Positions 10,315 through 20,499 of a DNA stretch of 64,000 nucleotides are shown piece after piece. This DNA comes from Trichobilharzia regenti. Its lineage: Eukaryota > Platyhelminthes > Trematoda > Strigeidida > Schistosomatidae. How positions within the stretch are numbered: the stretch's first letter is position 1; each line of letters starts with the position of its first letter. The position numbers and the translations under genes were made by a program. Below the pieces are notes generated by a model. That model did not search any database, had not been told where the DNA came from, and was given only the letters and a program-made list of their open reading frames with translations. Location of the stretch: contig OX235262.1 of assembly GCA_944472135.2 (NCBI GenBank), positions 27,823,362 through 27,887,361 on the forward strand, read 5' to 3'.

Positions 10315-10385
10315 TGTAAATTAGAGTAAAGCCTGAAGAAGATCCAACTGAAAACAATATTGTTCGATTATAGGTCTTGTTCTAA
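10315..10385 (+). ncRNA. Hammerhead-ribozyme-like right terminus of PLE-E
   Basis: The strand reads CTGAAGA (core CUGANGA), then AGATCCAACT (a two-pair stem II), GAAA, and a 12-base palindrome AACAATATTGTT followed by C. That is the order of a type I hammerhead with stem III closed by A15.1-U16.1 and cleavage after C17. Stem I pairs poorly here (GC against GA) but well in the sequence of the left arm. Hammerheads are known from PLE termini. I infer a decayed ribozyme and do not claim activity. Confidence 0.5.
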
Positions 10386-11599
10386 CATTAAAAATGCATA
10401 TTTGCATATATCTTCAGTATTGTGCTGCTTTGTCTCCGATATTGACCTCCTCTCTCTGAATGTCACGTTTTACACGTTGTTTTTCAAGCATCGTCCATCA
10501 AATCCATCCCTCTGACATTTGATATCCTTGACAATGATATACATCCATATACTACTTATAAATCTTATCAGTAGCACACGTCGTAATACCAGTTTATATT
10601 TTTCAGTATCATATGTGGAAATTACAAAATGACACGATAATTGGAAAACCTAATGAAGATCTCAATAGAACTTATGACACTTAAGTGCCCCTACATCTAT
10701 AAGTATATGCATTCAAGTATCTTTTCTGCTGGTATCCTGTCAGAGTGAAATGTTTACTGGTTTATGGATTTCACATATGTAAGGTTTTCATTCATTTCTC
10801 TGGAGACATCAAAATCAGTGGCATTATTATTTATAACAAATGATCAGCAGATGGTTACTTCTTTCTTTTCTCAATCCGCAAAAAAATCATATGATTCATC
10901 TTGATTCCATGAGACGAGTTTCGTGATCTCCATTCCTACTGAGCACAAGTATTCAAGCTATAAGTGATTCATGGGGACAATGATCTATCCGAAACAATTC
11001 AAGCAGTTGATCATTCTATTACCAGCGGATTTCCTAGTAGGAGAAAGTCTCCTATACTAATGTGTAACCAAGTAAGTAAGTTTGTCTAACCACAAGATAT
11101 GAAGATACAGGTTCTTCAGAGATGCAGATAGACATACGATTTTTGTTTATTCTTACGGCCACCAGTGTCAATATACACAAGCATTGCGGTGATGATCAAC
11201 ACGAGGATCATGTGTGATACTCATAATCAGATATAAGTCGTATATCAGTAAACGCATTCAGAAAAGCGACAATGTGTTTCGGATACTGGAACAACCAATC
11301 GGAGAACAGAATAGTGAGAAGAACCCTAGAAACACTGTTCAGAAACAGAACCCAAACAAGCTATCGAATGTGGTGATATTCAACCAATTTGTAGATGACG
11401 TGCAAATACAGCATTGGAGATATGGTATGCCAAATCTACACACCGAAAATGATTTCGTCTGCATTAATAACCTCTACCTCGAGTCTCATCGACCTATCAA
11501 TTGTTTACACCATTATAAATATTATCACTAAATATAATCACACTTATTTCTGCTGTCCATACAACATTCAGTAATTACTACTCATTCATTGCTATCGGT
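10386..11599. other. No gene recognised
   Basis: About 1.2 kb with no assignable repeat. The open frame at 11,214-11,531 (105 residues) has no motif I recognise, and may be chance or a decayed LINE. Confidence 0.4.
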
Positions 11600-11690
11600 T
11601 AACATTCCATATATCTAAAGCTTGACGAAGATTTAATAGGAAACAGTTTTGTCCGCTTATATGTGTTGTGTCAATTTTAACAGTGGGAAC
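11600..11690 (+). repeat. Solo PLE-E-type terminus
   Basis: The order AAAGC, TTGACGAAGATTTAATAG, GAAA, CAGTTTTGTC, CGCTTATATG parallels the PLE-E ends. It looks like an isolated or truncated terminus of the same family. AAGC and GCTT could again form stem I. Stem II is degenerate. Confidence 0.45.
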
Positions 11691-11999
11691 ACTCAACACT
11701 TGGAATCTACTTCTAACCAATGGACATATAATTTTCAGTAATTATGAGACAATTTCAATGTTGTCTTCCATAGATACACTCACATTATTTGTTTCGTCGA
11801 CAAATAATGGATTCATTCGCACATAGCCTTGCATGTAAAACAGTGAAATGAATCCATATTCCACGTGGAAATATCAGTGATTCACCATTATTCTGACTAC
11901 TTTTGACTTCTTGAAACCCTGGTCATCGTGATTCGCTTAGTATATTCTACCTATCTTCAGATCGGTGGCGTTACATGATAGACAATTTATTCATAGACA

Positions 12000-13215
12000 G
12001 AAGACGAGTAATTCAGCAAAGAGTCTGTTTTCGGCAGCGAATTCATTTTCTCAGCCGTACAATCACAAATATATCTGGTTGTTTTGTATAAATGTGTGTG
12101 TACCCTAAACTCGACAACACAAAAATGCATTTAGTAAGATTTCGTGGACTTCCGTAATACAAAAGGCGTTCAGAGGAATTGGATGTTGATATAAGAGGGT
12201 AGTAACAAGAGTGATTAGTTGTCACAAACGATTATTAAGGAATAGTTAGAACTCTGGCCGACCACGCACGTGGTCTGGAATTTGACCTCCCGCCAACACA
12301 CACCATATATCAACGGTTTGCCAGCATAATTTGGGCTACCGATATCACATGCTGAAAATTCCATACTTGGTGCGAAAATACGGTGTGGAATCAAGCTACA
12401 ATCAAAAATAAAAAAGCATGAATAGTCTGATGAAAGAGTTATGCTCAGGGTGTACATGGAAAGAAAGTAACACACGGAATCACCTAAGCGTTTTAAGTAG
12501 CTCGAAAATAAGCATACAAACAAAAGTTAAGTCAAAGCAACAGAGTTGTTTTTATGATAGCAGAAGTGGCTGAATAATTTTCTTTTTTATGCATAGTTCT
12601 TGTTCTTCAAACTAAATGACTAGGGATTCTGCAATGCAAAGAAGACAGAGACGTGTTGTCTTTGTCAGGTTGTTCTTCACTCTGTAGATTACTTTGAAGG
12701 CGTGGGCGTTTGTTCAGATGGATCGACCAGTGGTGGCAAGATTTTCGATTATTGCACTCCTTACATGGCCACTACTTCCTTTCTGCAACCACGCTGGATA
12801 GTGTTCTTTCACCCTGCCTGACGGGATGCGCATCGAACGATCGACTAACCTGGCTCCACAGCAACACGCGAAGTGATATATATTGATGCATACATAGGAG
12901 TGACCAGGTGCGAGATCTTGTCATTTGGGCTTCTGGAGATCAGCGGGTGACTGGGGAAAACTACTCTCAGTCTTTCCTCGAAGAGGATTCGTCTTGAAGA
13001 AGCGGAAATTCTCCTCTCAAGGACATCACTGAATAGGTCACCTTTGAATTCGAGGTTAGCATAAAGGATCTATTTTGGCAAGCATGCCATCTCCTGCTTT
13101 TGGATTTTTCGTTTGATGTTCTTGTCTATGGATCTTGTTGGATACCCGTTTCGTATGAAGATTTCTCTCAGGAAGTGTAGTTCATCTTCCAGGGTATCAG
13201 AGTGGCAGATATGTC
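12000..13215 (-). mobile_element. PLE-F, minus-strand 5'-truncated copy
   Basis: On the minus strand, from 13,215 downwards, are fragments of the PLE linker (WERPTDKLLH-like, NGYP-like) and an endonuclease with a CGARLVDRSMRIPSGRV-like motif and EHYPAWLQ. The end at about 12,004-12,060 resembles the termini of PLE-K and PLE-O: GTACGGCTGAGAAAATGAA, then CCGAAAACAGACTCTTTG. A SINE-D copy splits the 3' part at 12,243-12,425. There are stops and frameshifts throughout. I found no matching left arm near 13,400. Confidence 0.6.
12243..12425 (+). mobile_element. tRNA-headed SINE (SINE-D)
   Basis: It starts with the end of a tRNA-like head (TTAGAACTCTGGCCGACCA) and continues with a body containing TTTGGGCTACCGATATC and GAAAATTCCATACTTG. 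The end is AATCAAAAATAAAAAA. The same unit is at 49,934-50,145 with a better preserved head. Its head resembles that of SINE-C but body and tail differ. Confidence 0.65.
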
Positions 13216-13595
13216 GGACGCGAGTAGCAACGGATCTAGTTGGGTTTCTTTCTCGACTGGTTGGTACCTAGATGTAGAAGCTTGTCAGTTGGCCGTTCCA
13301 TGTTGGTTGTTACTGATAATATCTAAGCTACTGAGATATTTTCATACTCGAACGCTTGAATTCATACCACTGAAGCTGTCTGTCTAAATTAGTAGTATGA
13401 ATAAGCGAAATAAGTGAGTTTGTTCATCAGTGCTGATGGAAAATGAACATGAAAATTTCTGTGTGCAAACAACTGCTAATCTGTTCTATATTTGAAATTA
13501 TAACGACTAATTAAAAAATATTTAAACATATGCAGAGTATAATTATCTATCATTATGAGTGGTATTTATAAAACGCCGAAATTCTAACTAGTTGA
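13216..13595. other. No gene recognised
   Basis: The 61-residue open frame at 13,202-13,387 is antisense to the PLE-F linker. From 13,390 to 13,595 the sequence may be the upstream region of the receptor pseudogene. No promoter motif stands out. Confidence 0.4.
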
Positions 13596-14741
13596 ATGCT
13601 AAGCATCGGACCAACCATGTATTTAACGAGGCGTGAGGGCAAAACATATAATCAAATTCAAACAGAGTTTTGGAAAGTGTTGTATTTCAAGTTCTCCTCT
13701 CCATTCAAAAACCAAACGATGGATCTGCATTACATATACGGAATCGCGATTGGTATTATCGGAATAATCGCGATTCTCCTAAATATTTGTGTCAGCCTAT
13801 TGTGGATATTGTGTTTCTCAGGGATTGGTTATAAACGACAGAATAGGCGATTTCAACACACCGCCAACTTACACAGTTCACAGAGGTCACAATTGGAGTG
13901 GCCTAAATGCTCACTGCGGTTGTCCACAAAGTTGTAGATACTTTTCATCGTAATCTCGAGTGTAGTGATACACCTGACGGACGTAGTTAGAATTGTTTGG
14001 CTCTCATTCACTGAAGTCGATGTTCGCATTGTCTTCGGTAACTGGTTCTGCAGAATTCATACATTCTCAATGTTAATATCTACTGATACATCCTCTTGGT
14101 TCTATGCACTGCTGTGTTTGGAAAGACTTCTGTTAACAAAATTCGTTGGACCGGTTTACTCAAACACTCTAAATTCGAAATCAGCTATCGTTCTTCAAAT
14201 TTCATTCGTCGCTATAGTCTCATTCAATACAAACATTGATTGCTTATTACCACACGTAAGAGTTTGTGATCAGTTTGTCTACAGAAGGAGAATTTTGTAC
14301 AGTAGAATGCTTGTAAGCTACTTCCTGCCTACTTTCACATCAATATTGTCATCCAGTCTATTGATAAAAGTATGTTATAAAAGAGAGATGAGGATGAGTG
14401 TCTCTCGCAGTCGAATAGTAATATCCAGCAGTAAACCATCGAGATTGAGAGACCGGATTTTTTCTGCAAAACTAACATTGATTCCCCAATGTGCATATGC
14501 ATTATTTCATATCATCTTCTATTGTTTCATTATACTGAAAAAGGATTACTGTTGTTTCGTAATATTTGCAAAAACGATGGATATTGAAGACTTCTTCTAT
14601 ATTACTTTAGTTTTATTGTTCAGATTTCTCCATACTCTGAGAATATTTGCATTGATTGTGTCTTCATCAAGTATCAGTCATGATATGCACATCATCATTA
14701 CTATAATAAAGAAAATTTTAATTGGAAGAGCAGCTAACTAA
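13596..14741 (+). pseudogene. Seven-transmembrane receptor (class A GPCR-like) with an in-frame TAG
   Basis: One frame is open on both sides of a single TAG at 13,935-13,937. The best start is the ATG at 13,719 (MDLHYIYG), although the frame opens at 13,596. TM1 contains IIGIIAILLNICVSLL with the conserved Asn. After the TAG comes TM2 with LTDVVRIVW. TM3 starts with a Cys (NWFCRIHTFSMLISTDTSSW) and ends in CLERLLL in place of the DRY box. A Cys in loop 2 (RVCDQF) could make the usual disulfide. TM5 has SYFLPTFTSILSSSLL with a Pro, and TM6 (LTLIPQCAYALFHII) lacks CWxP. TM7 lacks NPxxY. Such divergent, apparently intron-poor orphan receptors are expanded in flatworms. Loop 1 is about 37 codons, longer than usual, and I could not find a phase-consistent intron that removes the stop. 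A pseudogene is most likely; an allele or assembly error is possible. Confidence 0.6.
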
Positions 14742-14822
14742 TTAAACGGATTTCAGTGTCGGTTTCTTCATTTACATTTTAGAGAATTTTATCAAGCAGT
14801 TTGACACTATTCATGTGTGTAA

Positions 14823-15250
14823 CTTCCTGGATCACGATCACAAGTGAACACGTCTACGACTCATAGACACAATAATCCAAACGATTTACGTCACAATTTA
14901 ATTGAAATCAAACTGACTTTAATCTGTGTGTTAGTTAAACTGTTGAAAGTCTTATTTTCTTCTTGCATCTTACCACTTTTTGAATGCATATTTCAAAGTG
15001 CTGACAAGCTGCATAATTTCAAACTGATTGTGTCTTGTATCTGCTGGTGACATGTTTACTGAAATGCGTGTAGTTTGATTGTGCTGAATACGCATTACAC
15101 CCAGTGACCAATTACTCAACCGAAATGCTCACTGCACCTATCGTGATATTCTCAATATCAATGGCTAATTTCCTCCAGTATTTCTGTCTTCTTAGAATTC
15201 ATGTTAACAGAATCACTGAATCACACTCAATAATCTGTTTGACTTCCTGC
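14823..15250 (+). pseudogene. Possible relic of a second receptor (TM6-TM7 region)
   Basis: One frame gives a basic segment and then LTLICVLVKLLKVLFSSCI, which could be TM6. It ends at a TGA at 15,048. In another frame, from about 15,104, IVIFSISMANFLQYFCLL resembles a receptor TM7 of the form N-F-x-x-Y-C-L. Position, order and strand fit a second, frameshifted receptor after the first. The evidence is hydrophobic pattern only, so chance cannot be excluded. Confidence 0.3.
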
Positions 15251-16701
15251 AGCTTAACTGGAAGAGAAGCGTATACAACAATATGGTGTGTTCATACTCG
15301 AGTCTTACACCTTCTTGAGATACTCAGAATATGTGTTCAGATGATGACACTATGATGAAGATTACAAAAGCGTGTATATTTACTGTTCAGTCAATTTCAG
15401 TGAACAAAAATGATACTTGTCCTAGCGGATTTCTCAAAGTCTGTCGAAGTGAACCACATCCATTCTCTGAACAATCCACAGAGAATTCATTTGATGATGA
15501 AAAGTCTCACGCCTTTCATGACAGACTGATTTTACTCCTTCATGATTGCATCTGACAGGAGCATATTGTGATGTGATTCAAACTTATTAAAGTGAAGCTG
15601 TAGTGAATTACAACTGAGGTCAACTGAGAATAATAAATTTTGTGAAACAAACAATAACTGTGCATGTCTTATGATAAATGAATCACATGAAAAATATATC
15701 ACACATCTCATTGAAGTCTCAGCTTTCTCCTGAACAATGTGACTGTCAACTGTATCCAATCGAAATCATTGTACCCAGGACTGTCAGATATGAAAGAATG
15801 TCGCATTGATGAGTGTTACAGTAAATAAATGGCATTTGAAAGAACAATTTTCTTCGACGACTTCTTGTTCAGGAGCTATACTTATGCATACATGAATATT
15901 AGAATACAAGCAACCTGCAGGTGCAGATGAAAATGACATCAGAATCTATCTTGCGGTGCATGTATACGACGGAATAATACTCCGCCAGTTAACGTTGTCA
16001 ACTGAATCCATATAAAGATGTATATAATAAGACAAAATGTGAGTAAGCAGTTAACTAATATACTAATGTATATTTATGATCAGTATAAGTTTCAGGGGGT
16101 TCGTTATATTCAATGGTGTGACAGAAATATCAGTATCACGAAAATATCAACAAACAAATGGGATACGCTGAATGTAAGTTCTAGGCCTGACAGGTATTAA
16201 ATATATAATAATAGAATGAAGTGGTCAAATAGTGAACTGTAATCGAATAACAGAGACAAGATAAGCCTAGTGTAAATCACAAGGTTGACAGATAACAAGC
16301 ACAATAATGGAGTGAAGTAAACTCGTTGAAAAGGAGTAAGAGGGGTGGGGCATATTGAGATGAATATATCCCTGATGACGTTACAGTAGGCCAGAGTGAA
16401 CAAACGGGATGAACGTGTTTTGTTCACATATAAGTTAGGTTTCTTCTTAGCAATCTACATAGCTTTAGGTATGACTACGAGATCTCATTATCGTGTATCT
16501 CTTCTGGTACTTGATACACAACCGTGCGTGATTTGTCTATTTTGATACGTCATCCACTGCCTACTAGACGAGATAAAATAGCACCGTTTATTGATTTGGT
16601 TACCCCTTTAACAAAGTATCCATGCTCAATTGGCTTACTGGAAATATTTTTCAAAACACTACAAGATGTATGTACACAGTTTACAACGAATTTAATCATT
16701 T
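15251..16701. other. No gene recognised
   Basis: Short open frames at 15,331-15,555 and 16,018-16,200 show no family features. The AT-rich composition explains them. No repeat assigned. Confidence 0.4.
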
Positions 16702-17275
16702 GTGTAAAAAATTATATTTGTAAAATCTTAGAGAAATTGAAATGAGTAATTCCGACGTTTCGTTAGACACACTGGTCTGAACTTCTGCAAATGAAATTAA
16801 TTGAAATTGAATTAACAGAGGTTTATATATAGAAAGGACATCTCTGTTTTGTAAAAATATTTTCTTGTCATATGAATTATGAAATAGGCTTCAAAATATG
16901 ATGAACGAAATTGCATCAACTCTCCTCAAAATTTGACCTCAGACTTACAAATATTAGTCTACTTTACTTAAACCCTGTAAACAGCGTGTACTTTTCATGA
17001 GATTTATAGTGATTACGTTCTACTAAATTTGATGGTCGTAGATAACTGAATATGAATGTGTATATGTCGCAGACAACGGCGAAACATTTGTAAATGATTT
17101 GTTAGCCACTCCATAAGAAGATATAGCCAATCAGGAATTCAGATCAAGTATAGTTGATTAGTGATCCCTCTCCATGTTTATTTACAGATCAGGAATTGCC
17201 ATGCATCAGCTAACAGCAAACCTTCACGTCTGTTCAAACTTTGGGGATTCACCCACACATTTGGAGCTCTTGCAA

Positions 17276-18454
17276 TTAGTCTGTCGTTATACTAACCTTA
17301 GCTCGGTCAAAGTCAAACGTGTGTCCTGTTTCTATCGAGTGCAGTGCAATGGCCGATCTGTTTTCCAGATTCTTCAAGTTTCCAGAGGTATTCGGAACCA
17401 CCTTTAGACATTGTTTATGCTCTTTCACTCTTACATTTACCCGTTTGGAAGTTTCTCCTATACATACGGCGTGAAAAATCCCAACAATTGATCTGGTACA
17501 CACAGTTCTGTTGATTGTCGTCTTCTATTTTATCCTTCACCTTCACCAGCGATAACCTTAAGGTATGGGTTGCACGAAAACGCACTCTTATGTCATTATT
17601 GTTTAGGATTCCCTTTATCTCATCCGATGTTTCTTTGCGGTAAGGTATCACCACTGTCCTAGCCCAATTCTTAACAACACGTTTCGATTCATTCCTATCT
17701 TCACATTTTACATATGTTTTCACAGTCGTTGGGATTTCATTGATATCAGAATAAAACTTGTGCACTGTGGTAGAGTATAACTACATCATGGGTAAATTTA
17801 TTTCGACAAAGTCTCACATTGTTATACAGTAATATTCACTGATGACGATTCGAGCACAATTTTTTTCTCATAATCATTCCAAGGTGATAATTATTTGATT
17901 CAATAGTGAATTGAATCAATTTTAGTTTCCTGATGATCTCCTCCTCAGTTACTAGACGTTTGGCTCTGTTAACCAGATTCTTGACCACAGTTACTTTGGT
18001 GGTAAACGGATGTGCTGAAAAGTAGTCTACTTAACTGTCCGAATGCTTCCGCTCTCTGAAAATATTTGTTTTAAGTTGACCATCTGGTTGTTGTTTTACT
18101 AAACAGTCCAGGAACACCAAATCATTTTTGTTGGATTCAAACTCTTTGGAAAACTTAATGGCTCCTGACATATTGTTTATTAAATGAAAAAGTTCAGTCA
18201 GCATGCTGCGTCTGATTATGACGAAGGAATCGTTCACGTATCTTAACCACAATTTTGGAGGACTATGGCATCTCATAATTGCGTTTGTTTCTAAGGTGTG
18301 CATAGACGGATTGGCGACTGGAACTAGAGGAGATATTGGTAATCCCATAGCAAAGCCTACTGTTTGACGGTAAAGAACCCCTCAAAATATAAAGAAAGTG
18401 GAATGTAGACACAGTTCCAACGCCTTCAAAACCTCGTTTGGATTTCAAAAACAA
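17276..18454 (-). pseudogene. PLE reverse transcriptase and endonuclease, decayed
   Basis: The minus strand gives GLPISPLVPVAN (for G.P.S...A), the palm motif RYVNDSFVII, IKFSKEFESNK, FLDCLVKQQPDG, then a linker with VVIPYRKETSDEIKGIL. The endonuclease region has CVYQINCWDFSRRMYR-like and VCIGETSKRVNVRVKEHKQ. The catalytic YVDD has become YVND, so the second metal-binding Asp pair is broken. Several frameshifts separate the blocks. About 190 bp between the blocks (17,770-17,960) resemble 24,346-24,480, so that stretch may be family sequence or a further insertion. Confidence 0.8.
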
Positions 18455-18481
18455 CGAGCACTGAGTTCGTTTGTTAGAACA

Positions 18482-18623
18482 AGAGATTTTCTTGTTTTCA
18501 TATAAACCTCTGTTATTTTAATTTCGATTATTTTCACTGAAGAAGTTTGGAACAGGTTGTCGAACGAAACGTTGGAATTACTCATTTCAATTTCTCTGAA
18601 ATTTTACAAGTATAATTTTTACA
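18482..18623 (-). repeat. Right inverted terminus of PLE-G
   Basis: Inverted copy of 16,702-16,846. On the plus strand this arm contains CACTGAAGAAGTTTG, an 11-base loop, CGAACGAAACGTTGG. GTTTG and CGAAC can pair as stem II with one extra A after the CUGAAGA core, and GAAACGT fits a minimal stem III. It is a candidate hammerhead-like structure. Confidence 0.55.
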
Positions 18624-19919
18624 TATGTCTATTTCCCATTCGGCGGCACCCAATTATCTTGGGACTACTCAGTCAAATCTTGATCACAGTTCATCTGAAT
18701 TTAATAATTCTTGCAATCCATAAGAGAAGGTATACAAAAACCAACTTGATTAATGCTTTTATTATCACGGTTTGTTGATTATATATTCATGCGGTTGAAT
18801 ATACAATTAGAGACATGATTTATTTCAAGCCGCTAGAAGTCAGTGTCCAGATATAACAATCTATTCATATCCAATATCACGAATGTGTTTTGTTGAAAAT
18901 AACTCTCTTGACTATTATTATTATTATTATTATTATCATCATCATCATTATCGTTATGTTAAGAAGGTTTCCGTCTTGATGAACTTGAACAAAGCAAGAA
19001 TAACAAAACCCAGTAGGTTAGTGTGATCTCATTCTGTTTCGTCGGTTCTTTTGGACTGAAGTCAACCTGAAATAATTTTCATACTGATTAATATACACAA
19101 TACTCACATACTTTAGTTATTCAGCGTGAAGATGAAGAGCATTTAATAGTACAAGTGATCAGACACCATATTGGAAAGGATAAAATGTCAATATAATAAA
19201 GAGAGTAAAGAATCTTAGGATGGACAAATTTTTAACAGCTTTTGTTCAATGAGCTCCCAAAATGACATGGTCTGTTTAACCGCATAGTAAAGTTTTTTCT
19301 TATTCTTTAAAGGAAAGACTTGATGATGAGGAACTCGTCAGTGTCGAAAAATGTCTATAAGACAATGCTTATCTTCAACACACACGAACACTGAGTATGA
19401 AGATGAAGTAAGCTACAATGGAGAACAAATCAGTCTTCTTAGAACTTTGATTCAAAGGTGATGAGGCGTCTGCGGGAAGTAAGTGCAGAATAAACCCAAG
19501 GCTGAAGACTACTTATCCATCTTCCAAATTAGTCATACTTTAGAGGACAAATTGCTGACTGAAACAATCCATAGCTGATAAATCCTCCTCTCATATGAAG
19601 ACCAACTGCATCTGCCATTTTACAAGTATTTGTCTTAGCACATACATTAGACAGAAGACATAAAGAAGGGATTGTGACAACTAATTCCAAGAAACTTGCG
19701 ACCAAGAGATGCCAGTCTTCAGCAATACAGTAGCTTGCCACGTGACAGTGACGTTTTAAAATCATTTAAGATAATTAAAGTTCAAATGGGAAAAGAACAA
19801 TAAGTTCTGCAAAGATATCTGTCTTTTCGGCGATTTCATTCTCAAAAGATGTATAATCCCATTTATCTGCATTACTTTACATGATTAAAATTACTATTCA
19901 TGTAATTCCACTTAGCAAC
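18624..19919. other. Intergenic, with a TTA microsatellite and small PLE scraps
   Basis: A TTA/TCA microsatellite lies at 18,916-18,952. At 18,975-19,005 the string TTGAACAAAGCAAGAATAAC matches the outer end of PLE-N, a terminal scrap. At 19,318-19,372 a hairpin GATGAGGAACTCGTC is followed by GTGTCGAAAAATGTC, vaguely like a PLE terminus. No gene is seen. Confidence 0.4.
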
Positions 19920-20370
19920 GAAGGAGATAATTATTTCCAATTTCAAATGAAAGTTTCAAGGTACGAATACAGACCACAAGGGGCTTAGAGACAAGACTGC
20001 ACACGATTAAAAAACAGTTACAACGTATGCAAAAATTAGTATTTGATAAATGGAGAAATAAATAATTTTAAAGGCAAATAAAAGGTGACAATTATTTTCA
20101 ACTTGATATGGCTTGCAAGACGCTTAGAAACAAAAATTACTCAGGGATAGGACGAATCACAGGTGTGAACAAAATGAGTGTGGAAACAAATTGAAATCAA
20201 TATTTTCAATTTGAAATGTAAGTTAGGAGGTGTGAATACAGATAGATTACAAGAGGCATAGAAACAAAAATGTACACAGGATTAGAGTATAATCGTAAAA
20301 TGGTTATTCTAAACGGATTCCAAGTGTGATCAGGAGGAGCATGGAAACAAACTTAAAATAACTGATTTTA
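19920..20370. repeat. Degenerate tandem repeat, about three to four units
   Basis: Three or four related stretches follow one another. Each contains a form of AATTATTTTCAATTTGAAAT, then an A-rich tract with GGCTTAGAAACAAAAATG or GGCATAGAAACAAAAATG, then ACACAGGATTAG. Unit length is roughly 100-150 bp and identity is low. It sits directly beside PLE-H and may be a degenerate part of it. Confidence 0.4.
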
Positions 20371-20499
20371 TAACTGAAAAAATAATGGGATGAATTGAGG
20401 GAAGGCAAAGAGAGAAAATTGCACACACAGAGAAGGAAACAAAAAACCGAGGGATAAGAGAACATACCGAACTAGGACCATGGCAGTTTTAAAGGTTGG

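Larger units (their letters stand above)
8540..10385 (+). mobile_element. PLE-E, longest PLE copy, with 70-bp inverted termini
   Basis: The ends 8,540-8,610 and 10,315-10,385 are inverted copies of about 70 bp with about ten differences. Between them lie reverse transcriptase, linker and GIY-YIG endonuclease in the standard PLE order on the plus strand. The ends contain a hammerhead-like core (see the 10,315-10,385 entry). The reading frame is broken by at least two frameshifts and several stops, so it is an old copy that keeps a near-complete layout. Confidence 0.8.
16702..18623 (-). mobile_element. PLE-G with about 140-bp inverted termini
   Basis: Arms 16,702-16,846 and 18,482-18,623 are inverted copies with high similarity and small indels. 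Between them, on the minus strand, are reverse transcriptase, linker and endonuclease remnants of a PLE subfamily distinct from PLE-A and PLE-E. The arms contain CACTGAAGAAG (best in the right arm), then CGAAACGT and C or T, an order like the minimal type I hammerheads of other PLEs. Confidence 0.8.

Noticed and set aside
11214..11531. 105-residue open frame as a gene
   Set aside because: No motif, no codon-use contrast that I can see, and no neighbouring exon. Length is plausible by chance in this composition.
13826..13937. A short intron that would remove the TAG from the receptor frame
   Set aside because: GT sites at 13,811, 13,828, 13,876, 13,886 and 13,898 paired with the AG at 13,936-13,937 all leave the frame shifted by my count. 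Kept as an open question for RNA-seq.
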